A stretch of 64,000 bases of DNA from JAEYKI01 sp036679405 (lineage in GTDB: Bacteria; Bacillota; Clostridia; Christensenellales; Christensenellaceae): positions 1-64,000 of the forward strand of contig JAVBVZ010000005.1 of assembly GCA_036679405.1 (NCBI GenBank), given 5' to 3'. This document shows positions 8,905 to 16,899 of the stretch, in pieces. Each line of letters starts with the position of its first letter. Position 1 is the first letter of the stretch. The position numbers and the translations under genes are program-made. The notes beneath the pieces were generated by a model that was given only the letters and a program-made list of their open reading frames with translations, was not told the origin of the DNA and did no database searches.

Positions 8905-8933
8905 ATTATACAGGGAAAAGCATGCTTTTGCAA
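8905..8933 (-). promoter_or_regulatory. Promoter for GT2-DUF2304
   Basis: On the minus strand TTGCAA (8928-8933) and TATAAT (8905-8910) are separated by 17 bases, about 30 bases before the ATG at 8874. Confidence 0.6.
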
Positions 8934-8954
8934 CCAATATGCCCCTCATTTGCT

Positions 8955-8983
8955 TTGACAGTCAAGCGCGATATGGGTATAAT
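8955..8983 (+). promoter_or_regulatory. Consensus promoter for the DUF2142 gene
   Basis: TTGACA (8955-8960) and TATAAT (8978-8983) with a 17-base spacer form a perfect sigma-70/A-type promoter. It diverges from the GT2 promoter and shows that translation begins after about 8990. Confidence 0.8.
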
Positions 8984-9013
8984 GATTCCGTAATAATTTT
9001 TTCGGGGTATAAC

Positions 9014-10984
9014 ATGAATAAATTGCATTTATTCTCAAAAAAGGTTTGGGATGAAGCTCTCTCAAGCCATTTGCGTCAAAAGCTGTTTCTTATCGCGCTT
9101 CTTGTTATTCTGTCTTTTGTCTACGTCATGGTTTTTGCGCCTCCGCAGACCGAGGCGCTTCCGGCATACGACCAGGCAAGCCAGCGAACCGTTCAGAAGA
9201 TTTCATCTGAAGCTCCCATTGATCTGGCTTTTCACATTAATGACGGCCAGCCGATCGGCCTTACATTATATTTTGAAGCCCCCGAATATCAATCAGCCGA
9301 CCCGTACACCATCCAGGTGATAGACAGTGCGGGAACGGTTGTTTTTGAAAACACCTTTTCTTCGGCCAGTCTGGCGGATGGCAGTTTGCTTACCTTTGGC
9401 CTCACCAACATGCCTGAAACGGGCGGCGATTATACGCTTTCCATTACGGCGGATAACATTCCTGAGGAGACGGCGCTGTCCCTTTACCTGCGGCAGGGCA
9501 CAGGCGGCCAGACCGTTCCTGAGCTCGATGTAACCTACTCCCTCGGGATAAGCCCTTACATTCTCTCTCTTTCCTTCTGGGGCGTTTTGGCAGGATGTAT
9601 CCTTATACTGTTTTACTCAAAAAAGATTCATGTGAATGTATTATTAGCTGCACTGGTCTTTGGTACGTTTTTTGCGCTGCTCACCCCTATCCTTGATGTC
9701 CCGGATGAATCGACCCATCTTGGAAAAGCCTTCATGGTCGCAAACGGTTATCTTTTCGATGCGCCGGGCGGCGCTGTCGTTTCAAACGGCCTCGGGCAGA
9801 TTACCGACCTGCATCTAGCCAAGCAGACCATTGTGAACACCACGCTGCACGGTCAAACCATTGCGGACGGATTCGGCAATTCCACACTCGGAAACGGCCA
9901 GTTCTTCCTGGCATATATCCCGTCCGCCATCGTTATATTCTTCTTCCGCATTTTCCATGCCGGAATTCTTCCGCTGTTTTATGCAGGCCGGATCATCAAC
10001 CTTGTCATTTACGCCATTTTTGCATACTTTGCCGTCAAAACGGCGCCGCGCTTTAAAATATTTTTTGCCGTAGTCGCGCTTATGCCCATGTCACTATACA
10101 TTGCGGCCTCCTATAACCGCGACTTTTTAACCTACGCACTCGCGCTTCTTCTGGCAGCCTATTTCACAAAAATGCTTTTTGAAAAAGATTTGGTAGTGGG
10201 CAAAAAACAGACGATTGTATTCATCATTCTCTGTTCGCTGACCGCTATGCTAAAATATAATCTCCTTCCCTTGTGCCTTTTGATGCTTTTTATTCCGGCT
10301 TCCCGGTTCGCGTCCAAAAAATCAAAAGCTATAAACGCCGTCCTTGCTGTCGTAATCCCGGTAGCGGCCGCAGCAGGCCTGTACGCCGTCAACACCTACC
10401 TGATCTCGGCCACCGGCTCGGCAGACAGTTCGGCGCTTACTGCGGGCGGAGTCAATCTGATGGGAGCGAATGTCGGCGCACAACTGCAATTTATGTTGAG
10501 CAGCCTTACAACTTCCGTTTCTATATTTATCCGTTCTTTTGTCAACAACACATACTATATAACACAACTTTTCTCTTTCGGATGGCTCACTTACAGCCCG
10601 CCGGAAGTGTTTATCTATCTATATATCGGATTTTTTGCTTTGGTAGCCTTTGTTTACTCAAAATACGAAAACGGCGCCATCAATATTGAAGACACCAAGA
10701 TGTCTTTTATAAGCCGGTTTGGAATTTTTATTGTTATTGCGCTTTCGTACGTACTGGTAAACCTTCTCCTATACCTTACCTGGACGCCGGTAGGTGCAGG
10801 AACCATTCAGGGCGTGCAAGGCAGGTACTTCATTCCCCTGCTTCTCTTCCTTCCTTTCCTGTCACGCAACGTTCACCCCGTGCAGAGCGAAGAAGAGGTG
10901 GTCAAAACGCACAACAATATTCAATTCGTCGCGCTGTGCTTTATTATTCTGGTCCTCATGCATACTTTATTTGAATATTATTAA
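9014..10984 (+). CDS. DUF2142 polytopic membrane protein
   Basis: A 656-residue membrane protein: one N-terminal span, an extracytoplasmic beta-rich domain of about 150 residues (roughly 45-195), then ten or more spans. The DUF2142 hallmarks are VPDESTH after an early span of the second part (P230-D231-E232) and VQGRYF near residue 600. DUF2142 proteins are putative glycan-assembly enzymes, and the acidic loop resembles GT-C active sites; the substrate is unknown. The chosen ATG follows the consensus promoter, with only a weak GGGG ribosome site. A hairpin terminator follows the stop. Confidence 0.8.
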   Translation: MNKLHLFSKKVWDEALSSHLRQKLFLIALLVILSFVYVMVFAPPQTEALPAYDQASQRTVQKISSEAPIDLAFHINDGQPIGLTLYFEAPEYQSADPYTIQVIDSAGTVVFENTFSSASLADGSLLTFGLTNMPETGGDYTLSITADNIPEETALSLYLRQGTGGQTVPELDVTYSLGISPYILSLSFWGVLAGCILILFYSKKIHVNVLLAALVFGTFFALLTPILDVPDESTHLGKAFMVANGYLFDAPGGAVVSNGLGQITDLHLAKQTIVNTTLHGQTIADGFGNSTLGNGQFFLAYIPSAIVIFFFRIFHAGILPLFYAGRIINLVIYAIFAYFAVKTAPRFKIFFAVVALMPMSLYIAASYNRDFLTYALALLLAAYFTKMLFEKDLVVGKKQTIVFIILCSLTAMLKYNLLPLCLLMLFIPASRFASKKSKAINAVLAVVIPVAAAAGLYAVNTYLISATGSADSSALTAGGVNLMGANVGAQLQFMLSSLTTSVSIFIRSFVNNTYYITQLFSFGWLTYSPPEVFIYLYIGFFALVAFVYSKYENGAINIEDTKMSFISRFGIFIVIALSYVLVNLLLYLTWTPVGAGTIQGVQGRYFIPLLLFLPFLSRNVHPVQSEEEVVKTHNNIQFVALCFIILVLMHTLFEYY

Positions 10985-11012
10985 TCCAATTTCATTCCAC
11001 CGTATAGCCACA

Positions 11013-11040
11013 TAAAAAAGCCGCCTTTCGGCAGCTTTTT
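11013..11040. terminator. Bidirectional terminator after the DUF2142 gene
   Basis: AAAAAGCCGCC and GGCAGCTTTTT form a short stem with one mismatch and a TTTC loop. It is A-rich on one side and T-rich on the other, between two convergent genes. Confidence 0.7.
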
Positions 11041-11069
11041 CACCAATCTCCAAAAGCCATACGGCCTAT

Positions 11070-11567
11070 TTATTTACCGCAGCATTTTTTATATTTTTTG
11101 CCGCTTCCGCATGGGCACGGATCATTGCGCCCCACGGTCTTTTCACTGACAGCCTGCTTGGATGCCTGCCATTCTTTCTTGATTTCTGCCCTTTTTTCCT
11201 CGGAAAGGACACCGTCCCATTCGGGCAGTTCATAAAGCCACTTTGCCTTTGCATCGTGCATATTGAAGTACAGTTTTTCGTAATCAATCTCCAGCCGTAC
11301 TTTAGACGCATCCTTCAGCTTTTCTACATTATGCTCCTTTTTCAGGCTGGTATTTATTCCATCCAGAAAACCCGTAAAAAGAACGTCTTCCATTTCATAT
11401 TTCGCGGCCAGCTCGGATAAAGTTCCCTCCTGCACCGTATCCTTGTCGGCCAGCAGAAGCTTATATATCTGCTTTTCGCGGTCATAATATTCTTTCCAGA
11501 ACCGGTCGTATTCCGCAGGCGTAGCCGGCGATTGCGCCAGTTCCATCCACTCTTCATATAAAGACAT
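11070..11567 (-). CDS. SEC-C metal-binding motif protein
   Basis: A 165-residue soluble protein ending in NDPCPCGSGKKYKKCCGK. That is the SEC-C zinc motif, with cysteines 151, 153, 162 and 163, first known from the SecA C-terminus. The rest is helical and charged, with no recognised domain; it may bind ribosomes or nucleic acid as SEC-C does in other proteins, which is inference. AAAGGAG lies before the ATG, and the start is 11 bases from the isocitrate dehydrogenase stop, so it is probably co-transcribed with icd. Confidence 0.75.
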   Translation of the reverse strand: MSLYEEWMELAQSPATPAEYDRFWKEYYDREKQIYKLLLADKDTVQEGTLSELAAKYEMEDVLFTGFLDGINTSLKKEHNVEKLKDASKVRLEIDYEKLYFNMHDAKAKWLYELPEWDGVLSEEKRAEIKKEWQASKQAVSEKTVGRNDPCPCGSGKKYKKCCGK

Positions 11568-11578
11568 AAAAGACTCCT

Positions 11579-12778
11579 TTACTGCTTAATGCGGGCGGCT
11601 ACTTCTTTTATAAACGTTTCCGTATCCACCACTTTTTTATTTGGCACCTCGCTCAGAAGCGCAAGGTCTTTTGTCATAACGCCCTCTTCGATCGTAGCGA
11701 CAGAAGCGCGTTCAAGTTCGTCTGCAAAGCGGACCAGCGCTTCGTTCCCGTCCAGTTCTCCGCGTTTTCTAAGGGCCCCCGACCACGCATAAATAGTCGC
11801 CATGGAATTTGTAGATGTTTCCTCGCCTTTCAGATGCTTGTAATAGTGGCGGGTAACCGTTCCGTGCGCGGCTTCGTATTCAAAATTTCCGTCAGGAGAT
11901 ACCAGCACGGAAGTCATCATGGCCAGGCTTCCAAAAGCAGTAGCCACCATATCGCTCATGACATCTCCGTCGTAATTTTTGCAGGCCCAGATATATCCGC
12001 CTTCCGAACGGATGACCCGCGCAACCGCGTCGTCGATCAGGGTATAAAAATATTCAATACCGGCTGCTTTGAACTTTTCATCATACTCAGCATCAAAAAT
12101 ATCCTGGAATATATCTTTAAAGGTATGGTCATATTGTTTTGATATGGTATCTTTGGTCGCAAACCAAAGATCCTGCTTCACTTCCAGCGCATAATTAAAG
12201 CAGCTTTTTGCAAAACTGGTAATGGATTTTTCCGTATTGTACATGGAAAGGGCAATTCCCGGGCCTTCAAAATCAAAAACGGGCAGCCGGGTCTCCTTGT
12301 CCTCTGTTGTAATCACCAGTTCAACCAGCGATCCGGCCGGAACTTTATGTTCCGTATCCTTATATATGTCTCCATAGGCATGACGTGCAATGGTGATGGG
12401 CTTTTTCCACGTTTTTACCGACGGACTGATGCCACGGACCATGATAGGGGCACGGAAAACCGTCCCGTCCAATATGGCGCGGATCGTTCCGTTAGGACTT
12501 TTATACATTTCCTTTAAGTTGTATTCCGTGACGCGCTGCGCGTTTGGCGTAATCGTTGCGCATTTTACACCTACCCCGTATTTTTTTATTGCATAGGCCG
12601 CGTCAAAAGTTACCTTATCGTCGGTTTTGTCGCGGTTTTCAAGTCCAAGATCGTAATACTCACAATTAAGGTCTATATGCGGCGAGAGAAGATGTTTCTT
12701 GATCATATCCCAAATAATCCGGGTCATCTCATCCCCGTCCATTTCAACCAACGGTACAGCCATTTTTATTTTTGCCAT
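11579..12778 (-). CDS. icd: Isocitrate dehydrogenase (NADP+), type II
   Basis: A 399-residue enzyme for oxidative decarboxylation of isocitrate to 2-oxoglutarate. The start MAKIKMAVPLVEMDGDEMTR and the segments ATITPNAQRVTEY, SPNGTIRAILDGTVFR and GTVTRHYY are those of the homodimeric eukaryotic-like (type II) enzymes, not the E. coli type. Metal-binding aspartates lie in the YDGDVMSD segment. No other TCA-cycle gene is near, so in this anaerobe it probably makes glutamate precursor and NADPH. The ribosome site is AAGGAGACAC. Confidence 0.92.
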   Translation of the reverse strand: MAKIKMAVPLVEMDGDEMTRIIWDMIKKHLLSPHIDLNCEYYDLGLENRDKTDDKVTFDAAYAIKKYGVGVKCATITPNAQRVTEYNLKEMYKSPNGTIRAILDGTVFRAPIMVRGISPSVKTWKKPITIARHAYGDIYKDTEHKVPAGSLVELVITTEDKETRLPVFDFEGPGIALSMYNTEKSITSFAKSCFNYALEVKQDLWFATKDTISKQYDHTFKDIFQDIFDAEYDEKFKAAGIEYFYTLIDDAVARVIRSEGGYIWACKNYDGDVMSDMVATAFGSLAMMTSVLVSPDGNFEYEAAHGTVTRHYYKHLKGEETSTNSMATIYAWSGALRKRGELDGNEALVRFADELERASVATIEEGVMTKDLALLSEVPNKKVVDTETFIKEVAARIKQ

Positions 12779-12943
12779 GCGTGTCTCCTTTGCAACTTAA
12801 AAATATTCATACCCGAATAGTTTACAATAATTTCCCCTTTTATGCAATATGAAAGCATTTTCCGGCTATTAAAAAAAGAATTTTTGTCCATCAGTACGCA
12901 AAGGGCGCTTCTTTTTTTTGCTGCACAGCTCATAAAAAAACCG

Positions 12944-12960
12944 CGGCGCGCGCGGTTTAA
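12944..12960 (-). terminator. Terminator overlapping the thiI stop codon
   Basis: On the minus strand AACCGCG and CGCGGTT pair around a short loop and are followed by seven Ts. The stem includes the last bases of the TAA stop. Confidence 0.75.
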
Positions 12961-14123
12961 ATCTCTATCACTTCAATGTCGTCCAGAGCCTTTTGAAGCA
13001 GTGTGTCCACCGGTAGTCTGGCTTCGGACCGTTCTATACGTTCCAGTCTGGGGTGCGTAACCGGATGTTTGGGCACAAAAACGGTGCAACAGTCCTCATA
13101 AGGCAAAATAGAGGTTTCATATGTTCCAATGGCCTCCGCCCTTGCCATAATCTCCAGTTTATCCATACCGATCAAAGGGCGCAGCACCGGCATTGTCGCT
13201 ACTGCGCCGGTCACGCTCATGCTGTCCAGCGTCTGGCTGGCAACCTGCCCAATACTCTCTCCGGTCACCAGTGCGGCGGCGCCTGCCGTGCGTGCCACCT
13301 TCTCTGCGATGCGCATCATGAACCTGCGCATAATAATGACCAGTTCTTCATGCGGACAATTTTTATAGATTTCGGTCTGTATCTCGGTAAAATGAACTAC
13401 ATGCAGACGGATAGGCCCGGAATATTTTGCCAATATTCCTGCCAGATCCGCTACTTTCTGCTTGGCTGCTTCGCTGGTATAAGGCGGGCTTGTAAAATGG
13501 ACAGCTTCCAGCGTAACGCCGCGCTTTGCAGTCATGTGGCCGGCCACCGGGCTGTCAATACCGCCCGAAAGCAGAAGCACCGCCCGTCCGCTGCACCCTG
13601 CAGGCAGTCCTCCCTGCCCGGGAAGGACATCACAATAACAAAGTGCCTTCTCCCGCACCTCAACAAACACGCTGATTTCAGGATGATGTACATCCACCGT
13701 CAAATCAGGAAAATTCCGCAGGAGGTATGCACCTGTCTCTGCACATATCTGCATCGAATTTAAAGGAAATCTCTTATCCGCCCGTTTGGAAATCATTTTA
13801 AAGGTCGCCGTGCTCCTGCCCATTTTTTCAAGCTGCGCATGCATGACCTGCAAACACATCTCATTGATTTCTTCCATCGTTTTTCCCGTCTCGTATGCTG
13901 GGCTCATAGAATGGATCCCAAATACAAAAGACAAAGCGCGCATTACGGCAGGAGCATCCTGTTCATCAAATCCCTTTACATAAAAGCGACCTTCCCCTTT
14001 AGATACCGCTGCACCGGAAAAATCCGCAATCGCCCGTCTCATGTTCCGGGCCAGCGACCTTTCAAAATAAGGACGGTTTAAGCCCTTTAAATGGATTTCA
14101 CCATATCTGACCAGTATGATCAT
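12957..14123 (-). CDS. thiI: tRNA 4-thiouridine synthase ThiI, without rhodanese domain
   Basis: A 388-residue protein that adenylates U8 of tRNA and inserts sulfur to make 4-thiouridine. An N-terminal ferredoxin-like region and THUMP domain (about 60-165) precede a PP-loop ATPase with LLSGGIDSPVAGH (SGGIDSPV at 186-193). The conserved cysteine segment EDCCTVFVPKHP is present. There is no C-terminal rhodanese domain as in E. coli ThiI; short forms of this kind usually work with a dedicated cysteine desulfurase. One is encoded immediately upstream, three bases away. Confidence 0.93.
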   Translation of the reverse strand: MIILVRYGEIHLKGLNRPYFERSLARNMRRAIADFSGAAVSKGEGRFYVKGFDEQDAPAVMRALSFVFGIHSMSPAYETGKTMEEINEMCLQVMHAQLEKMGRSTATFKMISKRADKRFPLNSMQICAETGAYLLRNFPDLTVDVHHPEISVFVEVREKALCYCDVLPGQGGLPAGCSGRAVLLLSGGIDSPVAGHMTAKRGVTLEAVHFTSPPYTSEAAKQKVADLAGILAKYSGPIRLHVVHFTEIQTEIYKNCPHEELVIIMRRFMMRIAEKVARTAGAAALVTGESIGQVASQTLDSMSVTGAVATMPVLRPLIGMDKLEIMARAEAIGTYETSILPYEDCCTVFVPKHPVTHPRLERIERSEARLPVDTLLQKALDDIEVIEI

Positions 14124-14126
14124 CTC

Positions 14127-15266
14127 TTATCTCCTTGTGAAAATTCGTAAAGCCTGCGCGGCTTCGGCCATACCTTTTGCCGCCGAATCCGCCTCGTCAG
14201 CCGTATTGAACGGGCAAAAGCTCACCCGCACAATTCCATCGGCCTGCACGCGGCTCAATCCGAGCCCCAGCGCTGCACGCGAAACGCCTTTTTTGGAAGT
14301 GCAGGCCGCCCCGGTGGATATATAAATCTGCTTATCTTCCAGTGCGTGCAGAAGAACTTCTCCCCGCACATCTTTGATCATCAGGCAGACAATGTGGTCT
14401 GCTCCGTCCGGCGGCGTTAAAACTTCCACATCGGTAAGTGCGCCGATTCCGGCTAAAAAAACCTTTTTCAATTCCGAAAGATGGTTTTCAATTTCTTTTT
14501 TCCGCTCAAGAAAATACCCGGCCGCATGCGCAAAAGCCTCAATTCCAAAGGTGTTCTCCGTTCCCGAGCGCAGATTTTTTTCCTGTCCGCCGCCGGGAAT
14601 CAGCGCTTTTAAGGGCATGCCCTTTTTGTAAAAAACCGCCCCCACTCCCTTTAATCCGTGTATTTTATGGGCTGAAACCGTATAATAATCAATGCAGGAT
14701 ACATCCTGCATCCCTACCCGCAAAAAAGCCTGGACGCCGTCGCTGTGAAAAAGCGTATTCGGGTTTTTCGCTTTCACGGACCGCGCGATCCTGGAAATAT
14801 CGCTGATGGCTCCGGTCTGATTGTTCACATGCATAATGCTTACCAAAACGGTATCATCACGAACAGCTCCCGCCACCGCATCCGGGTCCACACGGCCGTA
14901 ACGGTCCGGTTTTATAAAAGTCACATCATGGCCTGCTTCCCGCAGGCGGAGCATAGCCTGGTATACCGCCGCATGTTCCACTTCAGACGTTATGTAATGC
15001 ATTGCCTTTTGCTTCTTTGCGCCGCCCAAAATCACCGCGGCATCCCCTTCGGTCCCTGATGACGTAAACAGAACCTCAAAAAGCCCCGCGCCAAATCCTT
15101 TTTTTAAAGTTTCGCGGGCTTGTTCCATCTTTTTTGCATCCAATACGGCAGGCGCATACAAAGCGGACGGATTATGCCATCCGTTCTCCAGATAGTCGTC
15201 CAGCAACCCGCGGATCGAACCGAGCGGACGCGTCGTTGCTGCATTATCAAGATATATTTCGTGCAT
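14127..15266 (-). CDS. Cysteine desulfurase (NifS/IscS-like) partner of ThiI
   Basis: A 379-residue aminotransferase class V enzyme that takes sulfur from cysteine. It has the PLP lysine Lys201 in SAHKIHGLKGVG and the persulfide cysteine Cys322 in STGAACTSKKG. The short loop around Cys322 resembles NifS-like group I enzymes. A strong AAGGAGA ribosome site precedes the ATG. The three-base gap to thiI indicates direct sulfur supply for tRNA thiolation, like the NifZ-ThiI pair of Bacillus. Confidence 0.9.
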   Translation of the reverse strand: MHEIYLDNAATTRPLGSIRGLLDDYLENGWHNPSALYAPAVLDAKKMEQARETLKKGFGAGLFEVLFTSSGTEGDAAVILGGAKKQKAMHYITSEVEHAAVYQAMLRLREAGHDVTFIKPDRYGRVDPDAVAGAVRDDTVLVSIMHVNNQTGAISDISRIARSVKAKNPNTLFHSDGVQAFLRVGMQDVSCIDYYTVSAHKIHGLKGVGAVFYKKGMPLKALIPGGGQEKNLRSGTENTFGIEAFAHAAGYFLERKKEIENHLSELKKVFLAGIGALTDVEVLTPPDGADHIVCLMIKDVRGEVLLHALEDKQIYISTGAACTSKKGVSRAALGLGLSRVQADGIVRVSFCPFNTADEADSAAKGMAEAAQALRIFTRR

Positions 15267-15326
15267 AAAGGTCTCCTTTTTTAAAACGGTATTATTTTAA
15301 CACAAAAAACCTTTTTTTGCACATCC

Positions 15327-15356
15327 AAAAAGGGCCGCGTCGCCGCGGCCCTTTTT
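15327..15356 (-). terminator. Terminator after htrA
   Basis: A 13-bp stem (AAAAAGGGCCGCG with its complement, loop TCGC) lies between htrA and the cysteine desulfurase gene, with T-runs on either strand. It separates the two leftward units. Confidence 0.8.
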
Positions 15357-15393
15357 GATCCGGAATAAATATATATATCAATCAGCCAGGCTG

Positions 15394-16821
15394 TCAGTTC
15401 TCCCCGTTTTCGCTAAACGGATTGCTGAATTCAAAGGTATTCTGGCTGGTTGCGGTACTGTTTGTCAGTTTGTTGATATCTTCGGTCACAATCTGGATAT
15501 CCACATTTTCACCGTTCCGCCAAACAGTCAGAGTTACCGTTGCATCAAGCCCTTTCTCCTTCACGGTATCCGCCAGATTTTCTATATCCGCTACTGCCAC
15601 GCCGTCCACCGCAGTAATTACGTCGTTTTGCTGTACGCCCGCTTTAGCTGCCGGTCCGCCTTCGGTTACAGAAACAACCAGCGCGCCCATGGGGGCCTCC
15701 CAGTTCGTAGCGTCTTCTTCTGTCATCATGTAATAAGATATTCCGATTCCCGGTTTTTCAATGCTTCCGTTTGCAATCAGCTCTTCGGCAATATTCATCA
15801 CATAGTTGATAGGCATTGCAAAGCCAATTCCTTCAGAGGCAATCGTCTCTCCGTATTCGTCCACGCCTGCAAACATTGACTTAAGCGTGGTCACGCCAAT
15901 GACCTGTCCATTTACATCGAACAAAGGGCCTCCGCTGTTTCCCGGATTAATGGCCGCATCCGTCTGCAAAACATGGTACGTGCGGTCTCCCGACTGGATC
16001 TCCCGGTTCAAAGAACTTAAATATCCTACCGTTACGGTTCCTGCCAGTTCTTCACCTAAAGGATTTCCAATGGCGACTACCATCTCGCCGACCTCCAGCC
16101 CGTCGCTGTCTCCGATCGACACAGGGGTCAGTCCGGTGGCGTCAATTTTCAAAACGGCTACATCAGAATCATAATCGCGACCCTGAATCGTCGCCTCATA
16201 CTCCGTTCCATCCGCAAGCACGACCTGCACATAATCACCCGATTCAACCACATGGCTGTTGGTCACGATATACCCGTCGCTCGACACAACAAATCCCGTG
16301 CCATACCCGACATCCTGGGTCTGAGCCTGTTCTCCGGGCACAAATTCCTTATTATAGGTTTTCACGCCTACCACGCTCGTCGAAACCTTCTCTGCAATTT
16401 CGGGGACCGGATTGCTGGTATCCGAAATAATGGGTGCCGCGCCGCCCAGACTGGAAGACTGGTCTTCCACATTACTGGATACAACGGTCGGTTCTCCTGC
16501 CGTCGAAACCGACTGCTGCAGATTGTATTCACCGTATATCGCCGGGAGCACCACATATCCCGTCAGCAAGGATCCGCCGACCGCAGAGGCCACGCAAAGC
16601 ACCGCCATCACACCCGCTATACTGCGTTTCTTTGCTTTCTTCGGTTTAGACTTCCTTTTCTTCTCCGTATAATTATAACTGTCGTCATACTCGGATTGGC
16701 CGCTAGGCTCCTGATGCATCATGTCCGAATATCTGGGCTCTACCGGAGGCAATCCTCCTTCGTCCGACGGCTTGTTTTGCTCTCTATGAAAACCATCGTA
16801 ATTGTTATCATCTGGATACAT
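15394..16821 (-). CDS. htrA: HtrA/DegP-like membrane-anchored serine protease
   Basis: A 475-residue envelope protease. A charged cytoplasmic N-terminus of about 65 residues is followed by one membrane span (67-92), a linker, a trypsin-like domain with triad His190 (TNSHVV), Asp220 (DYDSDVAV) and Ser296 (GNSGGP), and a C-terminal PDZ domain (about 355-450). This is the usual Gram-positive HtrA layout. The ATG at 16821 is chosen because AAAGGAG lies upstream of it. It follows the histidine kinase of a two-component system, and a direct-repeat box precedes its -10, which suggests stress-induced control. Confidence 0.92.
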   Translation of the reverse strand: MYPDDNNYDGFHREQNKPSDEGGLPPVEPRYSDMMHQEPSGQSEYDDSYNYTEKKRKSKPKKAKKRSIAGVMAVLCVASAVGGSLLTGYVVLPAIYGEYNLQQSVSTAGEPTVVSSNVEDQSSSLGGAAPIISDTSNPVPEIAEKVSTSVVGVKTYNKEFVPGEQAQTQDVGYGTGFVVSSDGYIVTNSHVVESGDYVQVVLADGTEYEATIQGRDYDSDVAVLKIDATGLTPVSIGDSDGLEVGEMVVAIGNPLGEELAGTVTVGYLSSLNREIQSGDRTYHVLQTDAAINPGNSGGPLFDVNGQVIGVTTLKSMFAGVDEYGETIASEGIGFAMPINYVMNIAEELIANGSIEKPGIGISYYMMTEEDATNWEAPMGALVVSVTEGGPAAKAGVQQNDVITAVDGVAVADIENLADTVKEKGLDATVTLTVWRNGENVDIQIVTEDINKLTNSTATSQNTFEFSNPFSENGEN

Positions 16822-16850
16822 GTTCAATTCTCCTTTCACCTGATGCCTTA

Positions 16851-16898
16851 ATTATAAACAAATTGTTTAAATAAAATATGAACAGTTCTTTAACAGTT
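16851..16898 (-). promoter_or_regulatory. htrA promoter with candidate OmpR-family direct repeat
   Basis: On the minus strand two AACTGTT heptamers (16892-16898 and 16881-16887) begin exactly 11 bases apart. They lie 24 bases upstream of a TATAAT (16851-16856), with no good -35. OmpR/PhoB-family regulators bind such 11-base-phased repeats in place of a -35. The adjacent response regulator is the obvious candidate. Confidence 0.6.
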
Positions 16899-16899
16899 T

